Source of the DNA: Prosopocoilus inquinatus
Lineage: Eukaryota; Arthropoda; Insecta; Coleoptera; Lucanidae
Assembly: GCA_036172665.1 (NCBI GenBank)
Contig: CM069880.1
Location: forward strand, 7,256,501-7,320,500
Direction of reading: 5' to 3'
DNA: 64,000 nucleotides
Both the position numbers and the translations under genes were made by a program. The stretch's first letter is position 1. The number at the start of each line of letters is the position of its first letter. This document shows, in pieces, positions 37,317 through 51,500 of this stretch. The notes under the pieces are model-generated. The model made no database searches. It was not told where the DNA came from and saw only the letters and a list, made by a program, of their open reading frames with translations.

Positions 37317-39588
37317 CTGACAGAATGTGTAAGAAATAAATAACTTTTTTTATTTGGGCGGCAATTTTCGAATTGATTTTGTACTGAAAAGACAATACAC
37401 TTTAAGTATTTGTTATAATTAATAAGTATTGTTATAATTATACCAGGAATATAGGATAGGAAACGTTTTCGTTGATTTGTTTTAAGGAATGATAAATGCT
37501 TTTGACTGTTGCGCGGTGTTAAACAAATGCATTTAACGATCAGATCTGTTCTATTTCCGGTATAATTGTATTGTTCTTGTAATTTATGGCTTTTATGGTT
37601 TGAGTCTTCAATGTGCAGTGTATCTCGGGATCAATCGATTTATAAGAGCGCGGCTTGTTATAATACATTTTGTCTCACTTGGCCGGTTCTCGTGCATTTT
37701 TCAAATTTTCAAAATGACTGCTGATTAAAGATAAGCCGGGCGTTTTGCACGGTGCCAACTCAAGAAATGTTTTGTTCTTCTTAGGTTTCTATGTATATGA
37801 ACTACTGCAGTTGTAGATAAGAGAGAGCTTGAAGCTTTTGCGGGTGTATTTGAAAAACCGAAATAAAAATGGGGTGCGCTTCCTTTCTGTTAATTAATTA
37901 AGTTGAAAACAAAGGCTTTGCCTTGTTATATCATTAAATTTGTTCTTAAAAAAAATGAGCAGAAACGTCAGAGTGTTTGTAAATGTTTCTGTCGTCTTAA
38001 TTTACTTTCTTTTATCTTTCGCTCCTTTTTTTCGGACGTACCCAAAGGGTATCCGTTTTCAACGCAGGATTAAACAGAACGACATGTTTCTTCAGGACAA
38101 AAGAGATCTTACCTGAAGATTAGCTGGAGTTAAAGAATTTTTTAATGAAATGCTGCGTTTCCCCTTGCTTTGCTTTTTCCCCGTCAATAATGATGACTCA
38201 CTTAGATACGAGTTTCTATGTACAAGAATTGCATGTTTTCAAATGGAGTGTATCATATTCCTTTTTAGAATGATGTAGTTTAACACGCACTGATTGTGAG
38301 TGAAATTGCTTGCTTTTTGGAGGAGTTATTTATTAAAATTTCCTTGTAAACTTTACCTGAAAACTTTGAGGGCAAAGTCGTAACTTTCCTCTTTATATTA
38401 TTATATTTATTAATCAGGCATGGCTACAAATTTTCCGGTATCCTAATTTAATCGCGTCTTGTAAAGCGTTCGTGTTTCAAAGATACATATAGCCCCTAAG
38501 TTGGTTAATTAATATTAATACCCGAACAAAATTTCGCAACATAATAAACACATAATGGGGGATCGTAGACGTTTCGCAACGTTCGAATCACAACGGATAA
38601 TTATTTTATTCAACTGTCAAACACACACACGCATCTGTCTACTCCGGATTATCTAATTGTGTTCGTTCAGATGTATTAGGAACTTACTTAATCGTGAACT
38701 ATTCTATAAATTATTTAGGGTGGTCCCACTGATTACTACGGGACCGTCATTCGGGATAATTAACAATTCATTTCGTCCAAACCCCACAACTTCAATTACT
38801 GTTCATTTTATTGATAGAATTTTCCAGTTTAAAACGAACAGTTTTTTTGTATATATACACAAGGTCTTACTAATAGATCATCAAATTAATGTAACAATTC
38901 GGTGTGATAAAAGGTATATCGTGATTGATAATAAGTTTTCAACATCGAATCAGTTTGACACAGACTGATCTCGATGGTCTATCGTAAGTCTAATACAAAT
39001 CATATCAGACTTACGTGATAATGATTTGAGACCATGAATAGGTCAAAAAAGTTTCGTTAAATCAAATTGCCTTAAAAGCATTTAAGCTTCAACTAAAATA
39101 CAATAATTCCCAAACATATTCCTCAAATTTCGAAAGAAAATAAAAACTGCCAAAGTCACATGTTTTAGTTGACCAAAACTGTCAAAGTTGAAAGGGTTCG
39201 ATATAGACTGATATGCAAAAGAACACAGAGCTGGAAGTTTCATGAAATCTAATTATTTTAAAGGCATTTAAATTTTGAAGCAAAACGGAATTCGAAATTG
39301 AAAATTTACTGACCGCAGATGTAGAACGGGATTGATTTTCCATATATTCTTGAAATATTGAAAAATGTATCAATTCTATTTAATCTGAAGCGCCAAAAGA
39401 ATGTAATGGAGCCAAACCATGATGAAATATAGTAGTAATTAATTCTCTTCTTCTCCTAATCTCCTGCACCTTCATATGACATTAGCAGAGACACAGTTGT
39501 TAGCACTAATGAGGAGTAAATTTAAAAAATATATACGGTATAAACAATACTAATTTTGGTGAAATGGTCTTTTCTGCTTGTGTTTCAG
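37317..39588. other. Stretch upstream of the first identified EPB41L4A exon
   Basis: No exon, promoter or repeat that I can support. It ends in a good splice acceptor (CTTGTGTTTCAG) at 39577-39588. Confidence 0.5.
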
Positions 39589-42500
39589 GATAATAGCTCT
39601 GGGCAAGTGATTTTGGACGTGGTTTTCCGGCATTTAAATTTGTTGGAGACCGCGTATTTCGGCCTGCGTTTTCTTGATCAAGATGGGCAAACCGTGAGTA
39701 GTTGGTTCGTGTAAGGAACGAAGAACTCGTTCAACATTTATTAACGTATTGCAGCATTGGTTGGATCCGGCCAAGAAGTTGAGTCGACAGCTCAAGGGCG
39801 CAGACCCTTACACGCTCTACTTCGGAGTCAAGTTCTATGCAGCGGACCCCTGCAAGTTACTAGAGGAAATCACACGGTAAGAAATATGCTAATACCGATG
39901 TTGTTCTGACAGCAGCTCCGTGTGGGAGGCCCAACCCTCAGGCTACTTCTGACTATTCATTACACTAGGTCGAGTGGAGTGAGAGCGCATGATGCATGTT
40001 ACCGGCGAAACTACCACCAATTACTTGCGTGCCTAGTTCAGTTCAGAACGATAGCGTCTCGTATTCCGAAACCCATTCCAACACGAAACATATTCTGTTA
40101 TAATTCATAATCCACTCGATAGCGTCAGAATATAAATGTTGCATCATCATCCAACTTGAAATCCCAATATATTCTCATAATATCTCCATCAATATTTCCC
40201 ACCGAGACTTAAAAAAACCCATTCATTCAATTTCTACATGAAATATTCCAACAAATTACAAACACCTTTTTTCAAACCAAAAGACCATTACAGTCTTTAC
40301 CACCCTACACAATCCCTCAACGTCAAGAACCTTTTAAACAACCCACCCATTAACTTACACTTTCAACTCGTCTTATTGTAATACCCCCAGCTCTAGGCTA
40401 GGCCATCCAGAGATTAATGGCTTTCGAATCACCACAAAAAACGTAAACAATCCCTCAAAGTGAAAAAACATTTCAAAACCCAGCCATTATCTTATGCCTT
40501 CAAAATATTTTGTCGCAACACCCCCTCAGCTTTAAGATGGATAACCCAAAGTAAACCAACCAATGGAATTTTAAATCAAAACTTATTTTGAAAGGCAACA
40601 AAAGTTTGTGTACGATGGGAAAATTACCATCCCTATCAAAAATGCTCAAGCTTGAGGGTGGACAACCAAAAAATATTAATGGTGAAGAGTGAATCGATCC
40701 AAGTCAAAATTTGATTTGAGAGAGACCACTTCTCCTCTCAAAGTATTTATTATCCTAAGTTTTGAGGATGACGAACCCAAGGATGAATGGTGGACGTCTG
40801 ATTAATGCAAATTTAAATGTGGAACTTGTTGCTTGGAAATCAAAAAAAAATTACTTTGTTAACGATCCCTCAATATCAGAAATTAGATGCTTTCGGATGG
40901 GATAATCCAAAACTAATGGTGGTGACCAAACCAATGAAAATTTGAAATGGGATGCAAATTACAAAAGATTTTGTGGTTCTGAATTGGAACTGAATTGAAA
41001 TTCATTTAACACGATCCCTCAACGTCAAAGGTCAAAAACCTTTAAAACAACCCACCCATTAACTTATGTTAACAAATCGTCTTATTGTGATACCCCCAGC
41101 TCTTTAAGGCTAGACCATCTAGAGATTAATGGCTTTTCGAAACACCACAAAAAAGATAAACAATCCCTCAAAGTGAAAAACATTTCAAAACCCAGCCATT
41201 ATCTTATGTCTTCAAAATATTTTGTAGTAACACCCCCTCAGCTTTAAGATGGATAACCCAAAGTGGATGGAACCAATGGAATTTCAAATCAAAACTTGTT
41301 TTAAAACGCAGCAGAAGTTTGTATACGAATGGAACTTACAGTTTGGCAATATATTTGATTGCTTCTTATCCTAAGTTTTGAGGATGACGAACCCAAGGAT
41401 GAATGGTGGAGGTCTGATTAATGCAAATTTAAATGTGGAACTCGTTGCTTGGAAATCAAACAAAAATTACTTTGTTAGAATCCCTCAATGTCAGAAATTA
41501 TATGCTTTCGGATGAGATAATCCAAAACTAATGGTGCTGACGAAACCAATAAAAATTTGAAAGGGGATGAAGAAGATGGTGAAGGCCACTTTAATGAAGA
41601 TTTGAATGTGGAACTGGTTGCTTGGAAATCAAAGTAAAATGACTTCGTTAACAATCCCTCAATGGTTCAAACTAGAAGCTTTGGGATGGACAACCCAACA
41701 GTAATGGTGGTGACCAAACCAATAAAAATTTTAGATCAGATTTATGGTTCTATAATGGAAATGAATTTTTCATATCTGTCGAAATTTATTTATGCAAATA
41801 GGTTGTAAAATCAAGTTTCGATGCGAAAGAGTGAAGGAAGTCCGTCCTTAAAATCCGATTCTATCTTTAATTTTCGCCGAGTTAAAATTCTCGTTTAATT
41901 AAAGACGACGACGTAAAAAGCTAAAGGTAAATTATCGTCAAAATTTATAACCGCGTTTCCTACCAAAATACTGTTACAAAAATACATATAAACGTTCCAC
42001 GTATTCAACGAACGGATGCGTTTAAATTTCGCTTGTTAAAAGAACAGTTATTCTTAAAATTAAAATTAAAGCCCGCGAACGTCCAGTTTTTTTTGCTTTC
42101 TTTTTTTTTTCTTGTAAATTACATCCGGTCGTAGAGGCAGAAAGAAGAAAATTGAGTCCGGCATAAAAAAATCGTTGAACATTAATAGGAGTAATAATAA
42201 TAGTAATAATGGCATTATCGAGTTATTTCTGGAACAAATACGTATTAATACACCCAACCTCTTTTAATAATGACGTGTTGATTTCTAATTAACATTCACA
42301 TTAAATTATATTGTGCTAAACGCAGGTGAGGTTCATGTTTCGAAAAATCTCTTTTTTGAATTTGTCTAATACATTTTTTGTATAGACGTAATTATAATTA
42401 AAACTGTAATAAATTACAGACGTCTGTTAACCAACCGGAAGGTGCATGATGCATTATGTATAATTTTTGCGAGCGTAAGTACCAATTTGCACTAACAGTT

Positions 42501-45500
42501 CATTTATAATAAAGGTGAATAACATTTATACAAATATATCATTATCTCCAACGTCATAGTGAATAACGCACTTGATTCTAATAATAAATTATTATTACCA
42601 ACGCTGAGTACATGTTCTCCATGGTCGGTCGTATGTACATTAACAACGATTTTTTGAATAATCAATTCACTAAAATTAGCTCGTTAATAACGTTGTACCT
42701 TTTTATTTAAATGTGGTGCAAGAGCTAAAAAAAAAACAAAAATGGAAAAGCAATTAAACATTCGGGGGTACAAATTATAAATTAATCATGAAAAAATAAT
42801 TTCGGCCGAAGCCAGACCCGAAATTACTGACCAGGGAGGCACTTTAGACGAGAGATTCTAATCAATAACCTTTTGTTTTAGGTACCAGTTCTTTCTTCAG
42901 GTAAAGCAAGACGTATTACAAGGTAGATTGCCTGTAACTTTTGAGCTTGCAGCAGAATTAGGAGCGTATATCGTTCAGTGTAAGTACCTATTCTATTATA
43001 ATTCGTTTAGCAAGCACAGGCACGTATTTTACATTAAATCCAACAGATCAGTTTAGAAGGACCAAACTAAATGAATTAGTGGGCAATCGTCTTAACGTGT
43101 ATATACGACCTCGTGCTTAACAATTATTAACAACAATAACTACGCCTACCCTTTGTCTATTTAGTGATTCATGTAGAGTTGAGCAACAATTTACTGCTGC
43201 TACTCCAATCAAAGTACCTACTTCTACTAATTCTTTTCCTTCGCTCCTTGACGATAATGAAACAGCTGCCTGCCTTTGTTCCAAGATTTTTTACGTACTT
43301 TCATAACGGAACGGAAAACTTCCTAAAACGGAACGCTTATGAAACATTATCCTCAAAGCTTCTACTTGTAGTTTGCATTTTATTAAATTACAGACGAGAT
43401 AAACAAGTCCCACACTTCGCGTATTAAGAAAAAGGAGCCGCCGGCAAAGCAACGGCGCACGTATTTTACTAATTAAGAACTTCTTTCAAAAAAAATCTTG
43501 TCTCTAGAGAAAACTCCTAATTTCTTTTTATAATGTAGGCGTCGAGTTGTTACATTTTCACTTTTAGATTTGCTTATTACTTTTTTCTTACTTGAAAATA
43601 TCGCCGATTTTTTTTTAGGGCGCAAATAAAAAAAAACAAATCTCAACTGTAATTGAGTTCGTACTCACAATCACTTCATAAAATTAATAAAATTAAAGTT
43701 GCCCAATCAAAAAATTTCAGGGCCAGTTTATAAAGAAATTGTAAACATCAAATTATTTCCTAGGAAATTCTGAAGACATTTCGAAAAATATTGAAATGAA
43801 ACTACCAAATTTCAGTTTCAAGGGACGATTCACAAACGTCTATTGCTGCGCCACCTATCGGCGTAATTCTATTGGATTCCATTTAAAATTTAAGCTATGG
43901 TATAGTGTTAAACTAGATATTATATCGGGGGTTCCCAGCGGGATCGATATCAACCCCTTGAGGGTCGATGAACTAGTTGAAGTCGGCTGGGGGTCGATGA
44001 ATCAATAGGAGTCTGGGGGGGATCGATGGACCTCTAGGAATCTTTTAGAGAATCGGAGTTATCTATCTGAACAATTTATTCAAAAAGATTTACGAATAAT
44101 ATTAAATAAACTTGAATTAAATTTTGTAGTGACAAACTACTTTTTCTAAAAAAAAAATTGTTGCAACAAAAAATGTTTTAAAACTTTCATTATGCTTTGA
44201 CAGCAAGCACGGCCGTTTTGCATGGGATGACTTATTATGTAGTAAATTGGCTTCAATTTGTCAATCCTAATGCAATGTCAGGTCAAAAAGCGATGTAGGA
44301 TGTCGCTGTTTAAATTATTTACTACTTTTTCCTAGATAGTATCCAACCTTAATTGGCAGTTCTGCGTTTACATTATATCATAATAATCTAATCAAACTTC
44401 TAACGTAAATGAAATACAGTAAAATCGAATAAAATAAAAACAAAAGTGAGGGTCGACGTTGAAAACAGGACGAAAATAAAAATTGTGTACAACTCAATAA
44501 GTCCAATCGATAAAAAAAGTGACGGTTTTTAATCACTACCAAAATTTATCTTAAAAAAATAAAGTGTAAAATAAATTAATCTTAATTTAATTTGATCTGA
44601 AATATTAATGAAAAAAAAACAATCTGTTATTAACTAATAATTAAAACAAAGTCAAATTGAATAAAATAGGAAATAAAAAAGGCGATAGACGGGAATTTTA
44701 ACGTATAAAATAAATTAAACTTAAATCGAGTAAAAGAAGAAGAAAAAGCAAATCGAATAAAAGAGAAAATAAAAATGACGTTCAATCGACGTGATTTTAA
44801 AATGTAAAATAAATTAAACTCAAGTGGAGTGAAAGAAAAAAAACAAAAGTTGAGTTAAAAAATCAAATCAAACAAAAGAAAAACGAATCAAAAATAAAAG
44901 ATGATAGAAAAATTACAAAACAAATCAAATGAATGAAAAGAAACAAAAGATGATCGGGACGAAGATGAAGTCTATAAAACCAACTAAGTCAAATCGAATC
45001 TAATCCAATCGAATTCGTCTTAAATCGAGTTGAAGAAAGAAAAAAAAAACAAAACACGATCAGTTGATAATTAAAAAATCAAATCATACAAAATAAAACC
45101 AAAAACAAAAACAAAACATGATAAGTCAAGGGCTACTAAGCAGTTGAAATGGAACAAAATAAGAAACAAATACCGACCAATTGATAAAATATTAGAAACT
45201 AAATTATGTTTGCATACTCAAAGAAGCAATAAAACGATAACAAAAGACAATCGGGATGAAGATAAGACGACAATAGAAAGTCTATAAAACCAACTGAGTC
45301 AAATCGAATCAAGTCGAGTTAAAGTCAAATCGAACCCAACCCAACTCAACTCAAATCGAGTAATAGAAGAAAACAATAGACGATCAACTGAATAAAAATT
45401 CTATAAGACCAACTAAGTCAAATCGAATTCAATCCAATCGAACCCAGCTCAAATCGAGTAAAAGAAAAAGAAATAAAAAACGACCAATTGATACTTAAAA

Positions 45501-48500
45501 AATCAAATCAAACAAAAAGGAATGGAAACAAAAGATGATAAACGGATAGTTACAAAACAAATTTGAGCAAGAAAAAAAGAAAGACCAATCAATGGATTAT
45601 ATTAAAAACTATTACATTATATTTGTTTACACAAACAAGAAACAAAAGAAACAAAAGACGATCGGGACAAAGATAAGACGAAAAAAACAAAACAAGACAA
45701 AAATTCTGTAAAACCAACTAACAATAAGTCAAATCGAATCAAGACTAGTTAAAGCTTAAACAAAAGAAAAATAAAGTCAAATCAAATCAAAAAATACGAT
45801 CGATGTATAATTAAAAATAAAATAAAATAAAACAAGGACAAATGGAATCATGTATTGTCGCAATTTAACAAAAGTGAAATTTAGTGCTATCAGTAACGGG
45901 TATGTTTTTTTAATTTGGCGTCGAAATTGCCGGCAATGTGTTTATTGTGAACGCAACACAATTTTTGAAACATCTGATATATTGTGGCGAGCCAACCTGA
46001 CTTAGCGCAAGGCGTCAAGAAGTCGGTCCGCTGTTATGTGTCATCGGCCGTCACGCGGTCGGGGCCTACATCGAACAAACTAGAATCTTCCAGCGTAGAG
46101 ACTTCCAGAGGCCAGCAAATGATATAAAATCGCCCGGAGTTGACTCACCAGGCAGTCGAATTCTAACAGCGAACGTCGAAGTTAGATTTTAGTGTGAAAA
46201 TAAATTATTACAAATTAGTTTTTAAGCTTTATTAAATTACGGTTAAGTTTTTATCGAGTGTTTTATTCGTTTAAATAAATAAACATAAACCCTAGAAACG
46301 TAACAGTGGTGTCGGTGTGCGGGTTTGTGCAAATAAATAAACAATTTAAAGTAAATTAAATTTAATCAGATTATTAAATAAGTACAGTATAGGAAAAAAA
46401 AAACAATGGCTACGAGAAAAGTGTTGTTGAAAGACTTAAAAGTGGCCGAATTAAAAACCGTATTGGAAGAACGAGAGTTAGAAACCTGTGGTTTGAAAGG
46501 CGCACTTCAACAGCGTCTCCGATCCGATTTGTTGACAGCTGGTGAAGATCCAGAGACGTTCCTTTTCGAAATTTCGTGTGGTCCCGTCGATTTTAATAAA
46601 ATCTTGAAAGATGAATTTCGAGAACAATCCAGAAATTTCAAGGACGAACTTCGAGAACAATCCAGAAATTTGGACGAGAAGCTTCTAGAACAATCTGGAA
46701 ATTTCAAGGAAGAACTTCGAGAACAATCTGGAAATTTCAAGGACGAACTTCGAGAACAATCCAGAAATTTGGACGAGAAGTTTCTAGAACAATCTGGAAA
46801 ATTCAAGGACGAACTTCGAGAACAATCCAGAAATTTGGACGAGAAGTTTCAAGAACAGTCTGGAAATTTAGAGAAGCTTCGAGAACAATCCAGAAATTTA
46901 GAGGAGAAACTTCTAGAACAATCTGGAAATTTCGACAAATTACAAAATAAATTGTTGGAACAATCTAGAGACTTAGACGAGAAATTTCTAGAGCAATCCA
47001 GAAATTTCGACGAGAAACTTCTAGAACAGTCCGGAAATTTGAAGGGTGAATTTCTAGAACAGACGAAAGGACTCGAAGATAAACTAGTGGTAAAAATATC
47101 GGAAGAAACAAGAAACCTGCAAGAAAATGTGGAAGAAATAATATTCCAGCAGGATAACAAAATCAAAAATCTGGAACAAATCATGGCGGGGTTGCGAGTG
47201 TTCGGGGATCAGCCACCAGTAGAAGTACTAGAAAATAATGAAACCCGAATTGTGGAAGGACCAGCAGAAAATTCGAAATTAAAATAAAACCACCAACGTT
47301 CGATGGAAAGTCTTCTTGGCCCAACTACTTCAAACAGTTCGAAGCAGCAGCAAAGGCGAACAGATGGACGGCCAGCGAAAAAGCCACTTCGTTAATTGTG
47401 GCCTTGAGAGGGGACGCTATCGATGTGCTACAGACGATGCCGCCAGAGGAACAAGAAGACTTCGACAAGCTGGTGAATAGGATGGAAATGCGTTACGGAC
47501 AGGCCCATCTGACCGAGGTATACCATGCGCAGTTGAGGAATCGCTGTCAGAAATCCGGAGAAACTCTTCAGGAATTCGAAGCAGACGTTGCGCGTCTGGC
47601 CCAGTTGGCATATCCCACAGCTCCTGTTGAATTCCTCAAATGTTTGACGGTGCAGACCTTCATAGATGGAATCCGTGACCCAGACAACCAGCAGGCATTG
47701 AGAATGACCCATCCGAAGACGTCCAAGAACGCATTGGCTTATGCCTTGGAATTTGAAGCGGCGAGACGAGTCTCAAGAGGGCATGTCAAGGTGCGAGCGG
47801 CTATGGACTTCCAAGAGGAAGAAGAGGAAGAATCCGCTAACGCCAAGGTGGGATCTGCTATAAAGAAGCGACCCAGGGAGTATACCACAGCCGAGGATGT
47901 TTGCCGCATTGTGGAACAGATCTTCAAGCAGAAGAAGCCGCTGGTGTGTTGGAATTGCCAGGAGGAAGGACATGTTCGCAGGCGATGTCCAAAGCCCAGA
48001 CAGGATCCAAGGAAGCCACAGTTAAACTAAGCCGGGTCGGTGCAGAGGGGCAAACGTCGACCCGTATTCAAAGGCCCCCAAAGACGAAAGCCAAACAAGT
48101 AATATCCCTACGACAGTTAACCAGCAGTGTCTTCGTGGATGTCACCATTGATGACATTCCTCACACCATGTTGTTGGATACGGGTGCGACGAAGACCATC
48201 CTAAGACCCGACGTCATTAAGTCATCTGGACGCACCGAGCCGACCAAGTGGAAACTGAAAACTGCAACTGGAACATCAGCAACTGTCCACGGTGAAGTAG
48301 AGGTTATCATCACCATTGGTTCAACTCCAATAAAACACCGTGCACTGGTGGCAGATATAGAGGACGAGGCAATTTTGGGCATGGACGTCATGTGTGCCCA
48401 CGGGTTCCAATTGGACTTAAAGCGTGGCGTGATGGCGGTCAATAATGAGGAGTTGGTTCTACATCAACGAGGGGACGTGGCCGCTCGAGTAGTCCTCGCT

Positions 48501-51500
48501 GAAGACGTTGTATTACCCAGCAGGACTGAGGTTATCGTCGACGCAAAACTGGACGGTGTTTTTCAAGATGGGCAAGTCATTATGGTTGAACCTAATACTG
48601 ATGATCAAAGGATTGGAAGAGGAGTCCTCGTTGGGAAAATGTTGTTGACGGCGAAGAAGGAAGTACCTGTCCGCCTGATGAACGTCAATTGTTTCTCTGT
48701 CAATATCAAGAAAGGAACAATCTTGGGAAGCTGCACTATGGTGTCCTCCATCTCCCGGCAACTTGAAACAAACGTGCCAGAAGCGAAAGTCCCAAAGAAA
48801 TTATGGGAAATGGTTATGTCAACAGCCCAGGAATTGACTCCAGACCAGAAGACAAAAGCAAAGAATCTGATCGGCCGCTATCAAGATGTATTTGAGGTAG
48901 AAAATGGATCCAAGGGAAGAACTGATGTCGAGAAACACAAAATAGAGACTGGAGAAGAAAGACCTATCCGTCAAGCTCCAAGGCGATTACCGTTGGCGAA
49001 GCGTGAGGAAGCGGAACGCATTATTCGCGAGATGGAAAAGGATAATGTAATAGAACCATCAAGCAGCCCGTGGGCGTCACCAGTAGTGCTTGTGAAGAAG
49101 AAGGATGGGTCCACCAGGTTCTGTGTAGACTACCGGTTACTCAATAATGTCACCAAGAAGGACAGCTATCCCTTGCCCCGGATTGATGATACCCTGGACA
49201 CCCTGGCCGGCTCAAAGATCTTCTCAACTTTGGACTTAAAGAGTGGATATTGGCAAGTGGAGCTGGCGCCCGAAGATCGAGAAAAGACGGCGTTTTCCAT
49301 TGGTATGGGTCTGTGGCAGTTCACAGTGATGCCATTCGGGTTATGTAATGCCCCAGCGACATTCGAGAGGTTAATGGAGACGGTTCTGAAAGGTCTGTCC
49401 TGGACAACGTGCATGGTGTACCTTGACGACATAATTGTCGTAGGAAAGACGTTCGACGACCACCTAAGGAACCTGGAAGGAGTGTTCCAGCGGCTTCGCG
49501 GAGCTGGACTAAAGCTTAGCCTCAAGAAGTGTCACCTGTTCCAGAAGGAAGTGAATTACCTGGGGCACATTGTTAATGGAAAAGGAATCGCCGTGGACCC
49601 TGTGAAGATTCAGGTGGTGAAAGACTGGCCAACTCCCAGAAATAAACACCAAATAAGGAGTTTCCTTGGCCTGTGCACTTACTATCTGCGCTACGTTCCT
49701 GGATTTGCAGACATTGCTAAGCCGTTGACAAAACTCACTGAAGAAGGTCGTCCATTTGAATGGGACCAACAGTGTCAAATTGGCTTTGAACAACTAAAGC
49801 AGTACTTGATTAGTGCCCCTATTCTGAGTTATCCTCTCCCGGAAGGCAAGTTCGTCGTGGACACAGATGCTAGCAACGTTGGGATTGGTGGCGTACTCTC
49901 CCAGATACAAGAGGGGCAAGAGAAGGTGATCGGCTACTTCAGTAAAGTCCTATCAAAGCCGGAACGAAACTATTGCGTCACAAGAAGGGAATTGCTAGCC
50001 GTCGTAAAAACGATAGAACACTTCTACAAGTACTTGTATGGTAGACGCTTCCTGCTGAGGACCGACCACGCCGCTCTAAAATGGCTTCTCCGTTTCAAGA
50101 ACCCAGAAGGGCAAGTTGCACGATGGATCGAACGACTTCAGGAGTACGATTTTGAAATTCAGCATCGGGCAGGAACTAGCCATCGAAATGCCGATGCTCT
50201 GTCGAGAAGACCCTGTGCCGAAGACTGTAAGCACTGTAGTCGTTTGGACGAGAAAGTAGCCACGACTGCGAGGACAGCCATTGTTGATGACAAATGCCAA
50301 GGCGAAGAACTGCGAAGAGACCAGGAGAACGACCCGGATTTGAAATTAGTGCTAGAATGGAAAAGCAGGGACGCGAGGCCTACCTGGGAAGAGGTAGCAC
50401 CATGTGCACCGTCCGTAAAATCATACTGGGCGCAGTGGGACTCCATAGTGTTGGATCGTGGTCTTCTGAGACGAAGCATAGAGAATCAGGAAGGCATGGA
50501 ACAGAAGACACAGTTACTGATCCCCAAGAATAGGGTGCCAGAATTTCTGAGGGAACTTCACGATGGAACTTCCGGAGGGCATCTGGGAGTTAAGAAGACT
50601 ATGGAAAAGGTGCGCGAAAGATTTTACTGGGTGAACTGCAAGGAAGACGTGAAGGATTGGTGCAGAAAGTGTACAGTCTGCGCAGCCAGTAACGGTCCCC
50701 ACAGGCGGGGTAAGGCTCCCATGAGACAGTACAACGTTGGAAGTCCTTTTGAGAGAGTTGCCATCGATGTAGCCGGCCCGTTTCCAGAAACGAATGGTGG
50801 AAACAAGTACATCGTCGTGGTAATGGACTACTTTAGCAAGTGGGTTGAAGCTTACGCCCTACCTAACCAAGAGGCAGTCACTATTGCGGAAGTCCTTGTC
50901 AGGGAATGGATCAGTCGGTATGGTGCACCTATGGAACTGCATTCAGACCAAGGAAGGAACTTTGAATCGGCCTTGTTCAAGAACGTGTGTACTCTGCTCG
51001 GCGTACGAAAAACTAGAACAACTGCACTCCACCCACAGTCGGACGGAATGGTGGAAAGGTTCAATAGAACCATCAACCGACATTTGTCCAAGGTCGTTTC
51101 CAATCATCAGACGGACTGGGACACGTACATCCCCCTGTTTCTAATGGCATACCGCTCATCTGTTCATGCGACAACAGGGGAGACTCCCGCGAAAGTGGTA
51201 TTCGGGCGAGAGCCGAGACTGCCCTGCGACCTGAAGTTTGGTGTGAAGCCTGGCGAAGTCTCTGCCGACGAAGATTACGTGAGCAAATTACGCAGGAAAA
51301 TGGATGATATCCACAACCAAGTGCGTCACAATATACAGACGGCCAGCGATCGGATGAAGGAGCACTATGACATCAACGGTCAACACGGGGGATACCAACC
51401 TGGAGCACTGGTCTGGCTTTATAACCCCCAAAGACGTCGAGGCCTCTCCCCAAAATTACAGACCTCTTGGGAAGGTCCTTACAAAGTGATGAAACGGATC

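Noticed and set aside
46478..47184. Three minus-strand frames of 60-111 codons over ORF1, rich in FPDCSR repeats
   Set aside because: They are the mirror of the 33-bp coding repeat and keep no independent signal.
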